Part shown: positions 26,028 to 35,990 of the stretch, piece by piece
Layout of the letters: each line of letters starts with the position of its first letter
Position numbering within the stretch: position 1 is the stretch's first letter
Assembly (NCBI GenBank): GCA_963728195.1
Contig: CAVSIX010000011.1
Location: forward strand, 1 to 64,000
Length of the DNA: 64,000 nucleotides
DNA from: Sva-07 sp963728195
GTDB taxonomy: Bacteria; Actinomycetota; Acidimicrobiia; Acidimicrobiales; Ilumatobacteraceae
Direction of reading: 5' to 3'
Program-made: the position numbers and the translations under genes
Notes under the pieces: generated by a model
What the model saw: the letters and a program-made list of their open reading frames with translations, nothing else
Database searches by the model: none
Told to the model about the DNA's origin: nothing

Positions 26028-26216
26028 GTGCTGATCGTCGACACCGGCGTGCTGCTGGCGGCAGCGGACGTCAACGATCCCGACCACGCCACGTGCGCTG
26101 AAGTGCTGCGATCGATCTGCACTCTTTCACCGTCTTCGTGGCATCCCCACGAACAGCACCGGTTCGAGGTCGTGGCCACCGGACTGATCGGCCGCTTGCC
26201 GCCACTGCGCACCTGA
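26028..26216 (+). pseudogene. VapC-type PIN toxin, N-terminal fragment
   Basis: LIVDTGVLLAAADVNDPDH (with the first catalytic Asp) and CAEVLRS match the first 30 residues of VapC PIN ribonucleases. After about residue 40 the sequence no longer resembles a PIN domain and it stops at 62 aa, so the later catalytic acids are lost. Confidence 0.55.
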
Positions 26217-26290
26217 CCGGTCATGCCGGCCGGGCGTCCCGACGACGTGCCGCGCGCCACCCGCGGCATCAAGGCGATGGCCGCTCCGAT

Positions 26291-29056
26291 TCACCGTTGC
26301 GCGTTGGGAGGTGCCGCACCGTTCAGCAGGGCGGCCAGTTCTGTGCGAGAGCTGACGCCGAGCTTGCGATAGATGTGCTGGAGATGCGCGTCCACCGTTC
26401 GTGGGCTGATGAACAGTGAGTCGGCAGCGTCGCGGTTCGTCAGACCGCGCGACACGGCAGCGGCCACCCGCGTCTCGGCTCGGGTGAGCAGATCCAAGGG
26501 CCCGGGTGTCGATGTCGTGGTGTCGCCGACCATCAACGCTGTTCGCTCGGTCCACGGACGTGCACCCAGCGACGAGAAGGTGCGATGGGCCCCGCTCACC
26601 TCGGCGAGGAACGCGGAGGGCGGCCCGATCTCGCCGAGGAGAGCATGGCTCCGGGCCGATTCGAACGGAGCACCGATCGTGTCGAGACGACATGCGGAAT
26701 CGAGCAGTGCTTGCGGATTCGAATCCAGCACCCCTCTGGCGCGTTCATGGATCGCCGCCGCCCAATCACTGCCCGTGGCGGACGCCTGCCGACCGAGATC
26801 GTCGGCGAGGCGTCGCGCGTCTCGGAAATGGTCTGCACGCCAGAGCGCTTCGAACAGGTCACCGTGCCACCACAGTGGCCCGGGCTCACCGATCTCGCCC
26901 TGCTGGCAGAGCTCCCAGATCCACTGGAGGTCGCTCGCCGCCGCGTCGGCGTCACCCGCAGCGAGTGCGGCCAACCCTCTCGCGTGACGGCCCCACGACT
27001 CCAGCACGCCCATCCCCAGCCGCACCCCGAGATCGACGACCACGCTGGCGTGTCGTCTGCTCGCCTCCAGACGCCCCGTCACCGCTTCGACTCGTGCGAG
27101 GGTCGCATGGGCGAACGAGCCGGTGGCTCCGAGGTTCGCTTCGTTGAAGTGCACCTCGAACACCGCTTCTGCGCGAGCCTCGATCCATCGCCCCCGGCGC
27201 CAGGCGACCTCGCCGCGCAATCCGTGCACGAACGATTCGACACCGCGCAGTCCGGCAGATCGGGCCTGCGCGATGACCCGCGTAGCCACGTCGTCGGCCT
27301 GATCCCACCGTCCGAGCGTCATGAGGTCGAAGACGATCAACCGACCGAGCGACACCAGTTCCTCCGGCGCGTCCGGCCCGACGAGTGTGCCGAGCCATGC
27401 CAACTCGGCCAATTCCTCCCCGATGTCCGCGGCCTCGCCGTGGATCAGGCGGAGATGAGTGCGCATCACACGACAACCGAGTTGCGTCGCAGCGTCAGCG
27501 TTGTGGGCCATCGACTCAGCCTGCGCGCCGAGTGCAACCCCACGGTGCAGATCGCCCGCCAGCGCATGAAGGTTCGCCGCCTGGGCCATCATTGTCGCTG
27601 CGTTCGCAGGCCACCGCTCGGCGATCGTGACCGCCTCGTCGATCAGCATCTGCGCCCCTGTTCGCGTGTCGGTCCAGAAGCCGACCATCTCTCCCATCGC
27701 GTGCACGACCGCGGCGCGCTCCGGTCCTTGCGGCATGGCCGTCAGCGCTTCGCTGCCCAGTGGGATGCCGAGATCGGGCCGATGTGCCCCCCACCACGCC
27801 CTGGCCGACTCACCGAGGCGTCGACTGCATTCCTCCGGCGAGACCGAACGGCGCGCGGAGCGTTCCCACGAGATCGCCGCCAGTTCTCCGGCGCCGCGCT
27901 TGGCCGTGCGACGTGCCGCGACCTCGAGTGCCAACGCCGCCTCCTCGTCGGGCCCGTCGGCGGCGAGATCGAGATGGTGTGCTCGTCGTTCCACATTCGC
28001 GCTCGGTTGCGCCTCGGCCAACGTCCGATGGGCAGTTCGAACTTCACTCGACGCGACCGCATCGAGCACCGCCGACTGCATCAGTGGATGGGTGAACTCG
28101 TAGCCGCCGGCTCCGGAACGGACGACACCCGCCCGTTCTGAACCGACGAGGTCGACCGGCGAGAGGCCGAGGCTCGTCCAGGCGCTCGTCACGGATCGTT
28201 CGCCGCCGGAGCCTGCAGCCGCCAGCACGACCAGCGCCGTTCGCGCCGCGCTGTCCAGCCCGGAGATCCGTCGCTGCAGAAGCTCGGTCAATGCCGGGCC
28301 CATCGGGACGACGTCGGGCAGCGGTTCCGCCCCGCAGCGCTGAGAAGCCGTCAAAGTGGCGCCGAGCTGCTGCATGACGAACGGATTCGCCCCGCACGCC
28401 AGCCGAACCTTTCGGGCGACCGCCATGTCGATGTCGCCACCGGCAGCGAGCAGCTCGCGTGCCACCTCCTCGTCGACGCCGTCGAGCTCGACGGTCGGTA
28501 CGTCGGTGAACCGTGGTGGCTCGCCCGAGCGGGCGGCGAGGAGAACGGCCACTCGTTCGCCGCTGAGTCGACGGATGGCGAACTGCAGCACGTCGGCGGA
28601 GAATTCATCAGCCCATTGCACGTCGTCGAGCACGACCACGGTCAGTGCGTGTTTGTCGCTCAACACGTTGAGCAGATCGAGCAACGCCAACCCGACCACC
28701 GTCGGGGTCGCGGGTTCACCCCGCTCGATCGTTGCGAACAAGACGTGCCGGTGGTGATCGTGCATGCCGTCGAACGACCGGCGAACCGGGTAGAGGAGCT
28801 GGTTCAGCAGTGCCAGCGGCAGCGCCCGTTCGGACTCCGCTCCTGCGGCACGAAGCACGAGGGCATCGTCGAGTCCACTGGACAGCTCGGCCAACAGGGT
28901 CGATTTCCCGATTCCTGGCTCGCCGACGAATGTCAGACCGCCCGGTGAACCGTTGCGTGCAGACCGCAGCAGTCGCGTTCCCAACTGGCGTGGCAGCCAG
29001 CCGGGCGCCGCCGTGGCGGCGCCACCGGACGGCCTGCTGTTCTGCTCGAGTGCCAC
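26291..29056 (-). CDS. LuxR-family regulator with AAA ATPase domain
   Basis: A 921-aa regulator of the large ATP-binding LuxR type. Walker A is GEPGIGKST (45-53). Walker B is LTVVVLDDVQWAD at about 155. A long helical TPR-like middle follows. The LuxR HTH at about 860-915 has RAETRVAAAVSRGLTNRDAAD and SPRTVDAHLQHIYRKLG. The GTG at 29056 is preferred. The open frame reaches an ATG at 29101, but that would leave only 14 bp to the divergent start. It differs in family from copies A and B. Confidence 0.88.
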   Translation of the reverse strand: MALEQNSRPSGGAATAAPGWLPRQLGTRLLRSARNGSPGGLTFVGEPGIGKSTLLAELSSGLDDALVLRAAGAESERALPLALLNQLLYPVRRSFDGMHDHHRHVLFATIERGEPATPTVVGLALLDLLNVLSDKHALTVVVLDDVQWADEFSADVLQFAIRRLSGERVAVLLAARSGEPPRFTDVPTVELDGVDEEVARELLAAGGDIDMAVARKVRLACGANPFVMQQLGATLTASQRCGAEPLPDVVPMGPALTELLQRRISGLDSAARTALVVLAAAGSGGERSVTSAWTSLGLSPVDLVGSERAGVVRSGAGGYEFTHPLMQSAVLDAVASSEVRTAHRTLAEAQPSANVERRAHHLDLAADGPDEEAALALEVAARRTAKRGAGELAAISWERSARRSVSPEECSRRLGESARAWWGAHRPDLGIPLGSEALTAMPQGPERAAVVHAMGEMVGFWTDTRTGAQMLIDEAVTIAERWPANAATMMAQAANLHALAGDLHRGVALGAQAESMAHNADAATQLGCRVMRTHLRLIHGEAADIGEELAELAWLGTLVGPDAPEELVSLGRLIVFDLMTLGRWDQADDVATRVIAQARSAGLRGVESFVHGLRGEVAWRRGRWIEARAEAVFEVHFNEANLGATGSFAHATLARVEAVTGRLEASRRHASVVVDLGVRLGMGVLESWGRHARGLAALAAGDADAAASDLQWIWELCQQGEIGEPGPLWWHGDLFEALWRADHFRDARRLADDLGRQASATGSDWAAAIHERARGVLDSNPQALLDSACRLDTIGAPFESARSHALLGEIGPPSAFLAEVSGAHRTFSSLGARPWTERTALMVGDTTTSTPGPLDLLTRAETRVAAAVSRGLTNRDAADSLFISPRTVDAHLQHIYRKLGVSSRTELAALLNGAAPPNAQR

Positions 29057-29115
29057 GCCGAAGAATAGGTGATTCTCCCGATGCGGTACCTCATGCGGCA
29101 TCGTACGTTCTCGAC

Positions 29116-32100
29116 ATGAACGCAGGCGGAAGCGGACTCGTCGTCGTAGCCGATCGACGGCGTCGTTTCGTCAGCCGACCGCCGGCGTCCGGCTTCGTCT
29201 GGATGATCGTGACCTTGGTGCTCAGCGCCACGATCGTCTGGTCGGTCGGCGATCGGACGCTCGTCGTCGAGGCCGCCCAAGATGCAGCAGTGTTCGAGCC
29301 GATCGACGGAGCGACGTCGTTCGGCCCCGGAGCGTTCGGCCGCGTCGTTGCCGATGGCAACGGAGCGTTCCTGACCGCTCGAAGAGTTCAGTTGCCGATC
29401 GGGCAGTTCATCGCAGTGCGCAGGAGCCTCGACGGCGGTCTGAATTGGGTCACCACGGGCCTGTTCACGGGCACCGACGGTGGCGGCACGAAACCGTGGA
29501 TCAGCGTCTCCGGCGGCCGGGTCGCAGTGGGCTACATCGGAAGGTGGTGCGACGGTTCGGCACCGGGAGATTGTGGTGAAGCGCCCTACCTGGTGACGTC
29601 GTCCAACGGCGGCACGTCGTGGACCGCACCCAGCCGACTCGACCGCCAGGCGTTCGAGATACAGGTCGCCCAGGACGGCGCGCGTACCTGGGTTGCCTGG
29701 GAGCGTTCGGGCACCGTGGAACTCCGAGGGACCCGTGACGGAGGAACATCGATGTTCGCTTCCCGGTCGATGACGGCCGAGGGGCCGGTGAGCCTTGCGG
29801 CCTCCGGCGGCTTGGCGGTCGTCGCCTACCGCGCGATCGTCGACCGCCTCACCCGCACACCGCTGGCGCTCGTGGCGAGAGGAGACGTCATCGCCACGAC
29901 AGCGTCGCCGCTGGCCGATCCGGCGAGCGACGATCAGGTGTGGCCGATCGCCGTCGGTGTTGCAGATGGTCACATGCACGTGCTGGCGCGCCGCACGCTG
30001 GCCGCCGACCCGCGCCCGTCGTTCATCGACGTGATGTCCGCAACGTCGGCTGGAGCCTTCTCGACCGTCAACGTCATCGGCCAAGCCGGCTGGTCCGCGG
30101 CGCTCGTAGCGGGACCGGGCACGGTCGCCGTCGCCATTGGCGACAACGACGGTGTGACCTCGGTGGCCACCAGTAGTGACGCAGGCGACCACTTCAGTGC
30201 GCTCGTCCCCGTGACGAACTCCGGCGAGCGAGAGCCCAATGTGCAGATCGGCCTCGCCACTCGACCGATCGACCGACCGATCGCACGCTTCGGATGGACC
30301 GTCCCGGCACGCCTCGTCGATGACGACGGTGACGGCTTCGTCGATCCGGCGAACGACACCGGCATCGACAGCGCCGACCAACTGCGCGTGTACGGCGGTC
30401 GGACGATCGACGTCACCCTCGACGGATGCGCCTCGACGGCGCCGGCGGGGCGAACCATCGCGCGCTACGAGTGGACCGAAGTGAACCCGGACGGCACGGC
30501 GGATCTCCTGCCGTTCGGAGCGTGCAGCGAGACGCTGTCGTTCCAGTCGGGCGAGGAGACGACGTTCCGCCTCGATGTCGTCGATTCGACCGGCGAACGC
30601 TCGTCGGTGGTGCAAGTGGTGGCGCCCAAGGATCTCGTCGTTGCATCGCTCGGCGACTCGGTGGCATCGGGTGAGGGCAACCCGCACGAGCCCGCGACGT
30701 CCGCCCTTCCAGCGCGCTGGCAGGACGGTCCGTGCCACCGTTCGGTCGATGCGGGGCCTGCGCTCGCCGCCCGACGCCTCGAGGCCGCCGACGACCACAC
30801 GTCGGTGACGTTCATCCAGCTCGCGTGCTCCGGCGCCGCCATGGTGGACTCTCCGGAGGTTCCCGGCATCGACGATCCGACCACTGGTGGTGTCCTGGAC
30901 TCGTACATCGGTCAGGAACCGACGGCAGGTTCGCTCCGTCCGTCCCAGATCGAGCAGCTCCGTGACCTTCTGGGCGCACGCGACGTCGACGCCGTGATGT
31001 TGTCGATCGGTGCGAACGACGTGCGCTTCTCCGACACGCTGAAGTCCTGCATCACGACCGCCCACTGCGAGCGGACCAGCGTCCGCTCAGATTTCGAAGC
31101 CCGGGTGACGCAACTTCCTGGTCGGTATGCCCGACTTGCAGCGGCGCTCAACGGACTGGGCGTCGAACCGTCGGCCGTCCACATCAGCGAGTACTTCGAC
31201 CCCACCAGCGACGAACTCGGCGTGGTCGAGATGCGCTGTGCCGTCCTCGGCGGTGCCGTCGACCTGCTCGACGACGACGAGGCGCGCTGGGCGGCGACCG
31301 GCGTGATGGGTGGCATCAACAGTGCGGTCTCGACTGCGAGTGCCGCCCACGGGTGGACCTACGTCGGGGGCGTGGCGGCGGCCTTTGCCCGACATGGCTA
31401 CTGCTCGACCGACCCGTGGGTGGTGGGCATCGGCGAATCGCAGTCCAACCAGGGAAACACCGACGGCGCCTTCCATCCGAATGGCGGGGGCCAGGCAGCC
31501 TATGCACAGGCGCTGTACCCCTCGCTTCGCCGGTCGCTGCTGCTGCCGGCACCGGTCAGCGGGCCGGCGGCCGGCGCCGACATGCTCGGCGATCTGGTCG
31601 TGACGACGGCGACGCGCTCGTCGATCGTCGCGACGGGACTGCGCGACACCGGCGGGGCACCCGGTGTGCTCGGATCCCAGGTGATCGACCGGATCGTGTC
31701 GGGCGAGGGCGGGCTCTACTCGTTCGGACCGGTCGCCATCGACCGCAACGCCGCAGTCGGTGTGTGGACCCAACTCCCGATCAGCGGCCAGACATTCACC
31801 GAAGAACTGGCCGCGCAGCTTGCTGTGCGCCCGAATGCGGCGGTGCGCGCAGTCGCCGTGGTGCAGGCACCGACGGGGGGATCGTTCTTGGTCGCGAATC
31901 GTGATGCGGTGGTGTCCGCCACGATCGATGCCGCGATCCCCGGTCCGATGGACCTCGCCGTCTCGGTCGACGTGGTCACCGTGCCGGCGGATGCGAGCGA
32001 CCCGACTGCACCACCCGGGCGGCCGGTGCTCGCAGCGTCGACGAGCGTGCATCTGCGGCCCGGACTCAACAAGGTCATCCTCCCGACGACCGGATCGTTC

Positions 32101-32862
32101 CGCCTCTCGCCGGGAGAACTCGTCCGGGCGTCGGTGACCGTGACCGACCCGCCCAATGCGAGCCCGGCCGACGACGTCGACAACACACTCAGCACCGACG
32201 GTTCGATCACCAAGGAGGCCATCGAGACGCGGCCCCTGGCGATCGAGTTCATGTCGCCGACGACGAGCGCCGGCCGTGTGGCGTGCTCGGATCTCGCCAG
32301 CATCGCCAGCCGGCAGATCGCATTCGCCAGAGCGGCGATGCCGCTGGACAGCACCGGCATTCACTCGTTCCTCTCGTGCGGCGAGCTGTATCCCCTGCAG
32401 GCCGACGAACCGTCGATCCTGCGCTATCTGTCGTTGCTCGACTGGCTCGCACGTCACTCGGACGTCGACGTCATGGTGGGGGTGGTACCGAGCGGATGGC
32501 TCTCGGCGGCGGCAGGCGGTGCGGTGGGCATCGCGGCGCCGGGCCTGCGAGCGACGCTCATCGAACAGTCATCGCCTTCCATGACGCTGGCGCACGAGGT
32601 TGCCCACACGTTCGGCATCGATCACGTCACCGGCGACGGTCGGGTGACGGGCGTCCGGGTCGATCAGCGACGAAACCTCGACGGCACGGACTGGATGTCG
32701 GAACGCACGCCCGAGAAGGCGTGGACCGGTGCGACGACGTGGGACGACCTCGCCGTGCGGTTCGGACCGCCGGGCGGGATCCCGGCTGCTCCCGTGCCCC
32801 TGTCGCCGAACCCTCCAGATCACGGGGACGATGACCAACGCAGGCCAGAACCTGCCGGGTGA
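29116..32862 (+). CDS. Giant surface protein, N-terminal part: propeller, SGNH hydrolase, zincin
   Basis: A 1248-aa product. It has a basic N-terminus and hydrophobic segment (27-45), then BNR/sialidase-like repeats (SLDGGLNW, SNGGTSWT, SSDAGDHF). A SGNH esterase/lipase domain follows: GDSVASGEGN (Ser515), GANDV (632-636) and His787 in FHPNGGGQ. A metalloprotease motif HEVAHTFGIDH (1160-1170) comes near the end. The end is not a natural terminus: shifting frame near 32812 continues into the gene at 32831 (SPTLQITGTM). One extra base there would explain the split. It is probably secreted and then wall-anchored. Confidence 0.85.
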   Translation: MNAGGSGLVVVADRRRRFVSRPPASGFVWMIVTLVLSATIVWSVGDRTLVVEAAQDAAVFEPIDGATSFGPGAFGRVVADGNGAFLTARRVQLPIGQFIAVRRSLDGGLNWVTTGLFTGTDGGGTKPWISVSGGRVAVGYIGRWCDGSAPGDCGEAPYLVTSSNGGTSWTAPSRLDRQAFEIQVAQDGARTWVAWERSGTVELRGTRDGGTSMFASRSMTAEGPVSLAASGGLAVVAYRAIVDRLTRTPLALVARGDVIATTASPLADPASDDQVWPIAVGVADGHMHVLARRTLAADPRPSFIDVMSATSAGAFSTVNVIGQAGWSAALVAGPGTVAVAIGDNDGVTSVATSSDAGDHFSALVPVTNSGEREPNVQIGLATRPIDRPIARFGWTVPARLVDDDGDGFVDPANDTGIDSADQLRVYGGRTIDVTLDGCASTAPAGRTIARYEWTEVNPDGTADLLPFGACSETLSFQSGEETTFRLDVVDSTGERSSVVQVVAPKDLVVASLGDSVASGEGNPHEPATSALPARWQDGPCHRSVDAGPALAARRLEAADDHTSVTFIQLACSGAAMVDSPEVPGIDDPTTGGVLDSYIGQEPTAGSLRPSQIEQLRDLLGARDVDAVMLSIGANDVRFSDTLKSCITTAHCERTSVRSDFEARVTQLPGRYARLAAALNGLGVEPSAVHISEYFDPTSDELGVVEMRCAVLGGAVDLLDDDEARWAATGVMGGINSAVSTASAAHGWTYVGGVAAAFARHGYCSTDPWVVGIGESQSNQGNTDGAFHPNGGGQAAYAQALYPSLRRSLLLPAPVSGPAAGADMLGDLVVTTATRSSIVATGLRDTGGAPGVLGSQVIDRIVSGEGGLYSFGPVAIDRNAAVGVWTQLPISGQTFTEELAAQLAVRPNAAVRAVAVVQAPTGGSFLVANRDAVVSATIDAAIPGPMDLAVSVDVVTVPADASDPTAPPGRPVLAASTSVHLRPGLNKVILPTTGSFRLSPGELVRASVTVTDPPNASPADDVDNTLSTDGSITKEAIETRPLAIEFMSPTTSAGRVACSDLASIASRQIAFARAAMPLDSTGIHSFLSCGELYPLQADEPSILRYLSLLDWLARHSDVDVMVGVVPSGWLSAAAGGAVGIAAPGLRATLIEQSSPSMTLAHEVAHTFGIDHVTGDGRVTGVRVDQRRNLDGTDWMSERTPEKAWTGATTWDDLAVRFGPPGGIPAAPVPLSPNPPDHGDDDQRRPEPAG

Positions 32863-35611
32863 GTGGACACCCGGCAACACCGGTAGCCAGCGATCCGACC
32901 TCGACGATCTGGAACTCGAACGCATGCTCGTGCAGCAGGTGGACGCCGACGGCAACGTCGTGTCCACCACGGAGGCGCCGTTGCGGCCGGTGGGCGGTCT
33001 CTACGGTCCTGATGCGCCGATCCCGCAGCCGATCGGGTTCGCCTACCAGACCCAGATCACCCTGCGTGACGACGTCGCCAGTGTCCGCCTGGTCCGCAAC
33101 GGCATCATGCTGGAAGAACGGCCGGTCGGCGCAGTCCCCGACGTGACGGTGCTGTCACCCGTGGCGGGCACGAGCGTCCGCCGCGGCGATCCGATCAGCG
33201 TGTCGTGGACGGCGGCACCGGTCAGCGCCGGCGCCACGGCGACCGTGCTGATCTCCCAGGACGGTGGAACGACGTGGAAGCCGCTCGCCACGGGCATCGC
33301 CGGGACCGAGGCGGTCGTCGAGGCTTCCGCCGACCTCGTCGACGGGGACGCGATCGTGCGCGTCGTCGTCGTCGACGGCGTGCGTTCGGGACTGGGCGAC
33401 TCCGGTGTGATCGACATCGGCGTGCCGGCGCAGCTGCTGCCCGAGCGGGTCGTGGCGGTGCGCGCCGATCTCGTCGACCTCACGTTGCCAGGGGCGACGA
33501 TGCCGGCAGAACCGGGGCAGGGCATCTGGACGATGAACCCGGACGGCACCGATCTCCAGGAGGTCGTCGCGATGGTGCCACCCGTCGCTGGCGAGGGCGG
33601 CATGGTGCCGCTCCATCCGGACTGGCGCAGCGACGGCATGGCGATCGCGTTCGACGGTGCAGTCAGCGGGCGGCGCGACGTCTTCATGGTCGATCGCGAC
33701 GGAGCGAATCTCCGGCGACTGACGGATGCGACGACGTCCCCCGGTTCCGAGTTCGTGTGTGCGGACTGGCATCCGGACGGTCGACAGCTGCTCACGTTCC
33801 GCACCAGCGGCTTCGATCCGAACGAGATCACGTACCTGGAGGTGGTCGTCGTCGACACGGTGACCGGTGCGGTGACACCGTTCGGGTGGTCGGTACTGAA
33901 CTACCGCGAGCCCGCGTCGGCGATCGCGTGCCCACGGTGGTCACCGGACGGTGGAGAGGTGTTGCTCGGCACGGCGTTCCAGGGCCAGTTCGGCTCGGTC
34001 GACGGCAACGTGTACGTGATCGATGTTGCCACCAAACTGTCGAAGTTCGCGCACCCCCCGAACAACGGAGCGTTGCAGACCAATCAGTACACCGAGTGGT
34101 TGAACTTCGCTCCGAGCAACGACGACCGGTTCGTCACCGTGCAGCTTTCCTCCAGCTTCGGCTATCTGAAGGTCGTCGAGCCCGTGTCGACGCCCCTGTT
34201 CATCGGCGCGGACATCGTGTACGCGGACCTGCCGACTCAGGTGTGGGGAACCCAGACCATTTCCATGATCAGGGAATACAAGACCCTCTTCGGTTCGGCC
34301 GGCTTCCTGCCGGACGGCAACGGTGTCTGGTTCACGTCGACCCGCTCGATGCAGCCTCGCCGGTACGCCGAGCAGCGCTTCGACTTCCGCATCGGCTTTT
34401 ACAACGTGATCGTCACCGAGCAGGTCGGCCATCTCTGCAGCGTGCCGGTGCGCGAGACGTTCCAGCCGACCGACCCGGTGACGTGCTATGCGCCCGGTGG
34501 CGACGGCGTGCCGGTCGACGCCATCGCCGACGACACGGTCTCTGCCTCGACGCCGCCGCCGCCCGGCCCGATCATCGGCATCACGATGGCCGACTGGCAC
34601 TCCGGCGTCTCACAGGCGACCGATCCCAATCCGCCGATCGTCATCGCCGATCCGTCGACCGTGCCGCCGGACCCCGACGACCCGCCGCCCGGCGACGTCG
34701 AGGTGCCGTCGCCCGACGGCCAACGGGCGCCAGGAGCCGACGACGTGGCGCCCGGCCCGGTGCCGACGCCGCTGCCGACGACGATCACGGTGCGCAGCGG
34801 ACGTACGACCACGGTCGTGTTGCCCTCCTCGACGGGCACTTCGTCGTCGTTCAGGGTCGTCGGCTCACCGGATCCGATCGACGTCCGGCCCACGTCGGCC
34901 TCACCGAGCGATCCCACGGCCACCGGCCCCGACGGTGCGGTGGACATCACACCGGCGCCGGGCTTCGTCGGCACCGCATCCTTCCTCGTGGCACCACGCG
35001 CAGACGGTGGCGACATGGTCACGATCACCGTCGAGGTCCTGCCCGAACCGTCGCCGAACGCTGCCGACGACCTGATCGAGGTGGAACGCGGCGCCGTCGT
35101 CGTGCTCGATCCGTCGACGCTGCTCGGCAACGACCGGTCACCGACCCGACTGCTGTCGCTGACCCAGACCTCTCCGCTGCGGATCGTGTCGGTGTTCGGC
35201 TTCGACGGCGGCACGGCGGTCTTGCGTCTCGATGGGAAGATCGAGGTCGAGGCGGCTGCGGCGGGCTCCTTCAGCTACACAGTCGCCGACGAGACAGGTG
35301 CGACCGGCAGCGCTCGGGTCGTCGTGCAGCTCACCCAGGCGCCGACGTCGACGCCCACCACCGCCCCGTCGACCACTGCGGCGCCGAGCACGACGCCTCC
35401 GGTGACGACCCCTGCGACCTGGACCACGGCTCCGGCCGTCACACCGACCGCACCGGCGGGCGCCACACCGTCGAGCCCGGAAGGTGTGACGCTGCCCGAG
35501 ACGGGTGCGAACGTGACGTTACGCCTACGGCTCGCCGCGACGCTGGTGCTCTTCGGCGTCGCGCTGGTCGTGGTCGTGCGCCGGCGCAGTCCCGCCGCCC
35601 GGCGAGGATGA
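32831..35611 (+). CDS. Giant surface protein, C-terminal part: TolB-like propeller and LPETG anchor
   Basis: 926 aa from the first ATG, or the downstream part of the preceding gene after a frameshift. Visible are an Ig-like region with a BNR repeat (SQDGGTTWKPL), TolB/WD40-like blades (MNPDGTDLQEV, DWRSDGMAIAFDG, DRDGANLRRLT, DWHPDGRQLL), a Pro/Asp-rich linker and a cadherin-like tail (DDLIEVERGAVVVLD). A Thr/Pro stalk is followed by LPETG (888-892), a hydrophobic span and RRRSPAARRG. That ending is a sortase sorting signal. The start is uncertain because the true start is likely that of the gene before it. Confidence 0.8.
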   Translation: MTNAGQNLPGEWTPGNTGSQRSDLDDLELERMLVQQVDADGNVVSTTEAPLRPVGGLYGPDAPIPQPIGFAYQTQITLRDDVASVRLVRNGIMLEERPVGAVPDVTVLSPVAGTSVRRGDPISVSWTAAPVSAGATATVLISQDGGTTWKPLATGIAGTEAVVEASADLVDGDAIVRVVVVDGVRSGLGDSGVIDIGVPAQLLPERVVAVRADLVDLTLPGATMPAEPGQGIWTMNPDGTDLQEVVAMVPPVAGEGGMVPLHPDWRSDGMAIAFDGAVSGRRDVFMVDRDGANLRRLTDATTSPGSEFVCADWHPDGRQLLTFRTSGFDPNEITYLEVVVVDTVTGAVTPFGWSVLNYREPASAIACPRWSPDGGEVLLGTAFQGQFGSVDGNVYVIDVATKLSKFAHPPNNGALQTNQYTEWLNFAPSNDDRFVTVQLSSSFGYLKVVEPVSTPLFIGADIVYADLPTQVWGTQTISMIREYKTLFGSAGFLPDGNGVWFTSTRSMQPRRYAEQRFDFRIGFYNVIVTEQVGHLCSVPVRETFQPTDPVTCYAPGGDGVPVDAIADDTVSASTPPPPGPIIGITMADWHSGVSQATDPNPPIVIADPSTVPPDPDDPPPGDVEVPSPDGQRAPGADDVAPGPVPTPLPTTITVRSGRTTTVVLPSSTGTSSSFRVVGSPDPIDVRPTSASPSDPTATGPDGAVDITPAPGFVGTASFLVAPRADGGDMVTITVEVLPEPSPNAADDLIEVERGAVVVLDPSTLLGNDRSPTRLLSLTQTSPLRIVSVFGFDGGTAVLRLDGKIEVEAAAAGSFSYTVADETGATGSARVVVQLTQAPTSTPTTAPSTTAAPSTTPPVTTPATWTTAPAVTPTAPAGATPSSPEGVTLPETGANVTLRLRLAATLVLFGVALVVVVRRRSPAARRG

Positions 35612-35712
35612 TCCACGGCATCGACCGATGCCCGCCAGTTCCTGCGTCGATCGAGAGGACCAAGAGCATGGATGCATCGGGGCGGTCGTCGGCTGGACGC
35701 TCGATGTCCCGG

Positions 35713-35898
35713 GTCGGCGTGATCGTTCTTCACAACCTCGGGGAGCATGAAGCGTCGGTCCAAGCGTCGGTACTGGACGTCCTCCACGGGCGCGAACTTC
35801 TGTCCGATCAGGTCTACGGGCCACTCGCATCCCTCGACGACGATCTCGGCATCAACCCGCTCGACTACCGGTGGATCACTGGCGAAGTCGCCGGGTGA
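35713..35898 (+). pseudogene. C-terminal fragment of a GH13 alpha-amylase-type gene
   Basis: VGVIVLHNLGEHEASVQASV, GRELLSDQVYGPL and PLDYRWITGEVAG with the stop align with the last 60 residues of the intact enzyme at 60067 (VIVLHNFAERAATV, GRELLSDKPYGPL, GYRWITGEDEA). Everything upstream of it, including the catalytic barrel, is absent. A short open frame from ATG 35669 could still express it. Confidence 0.7.
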
Positions 35899-35990
35899 TC
35901 CGTCAGTCGCCACACCGGTATCGAAACCGTACGGTGACCGATCAGGCTCCGGACGAGCCCGCCGTGGCGTCTCGCGCGACACCCGTTCCG

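Noticed and set aside
28933..31065. A 710-residue open frame on the minus strand
   Set aside because: It lies opposite the giant surface protein gene. It is rich in Arg, Gly and His without motifs. It is a shadow of high-GC coding sequence.
33205..35898. An 897-residue open frame on the plus strand in a different frame from the surface protein
   Set aside because: It is Arg-rich and lacks any motif until its last 60 residues, which are the GH13 fragment described separately. The true gene is the frame ending at 35611.
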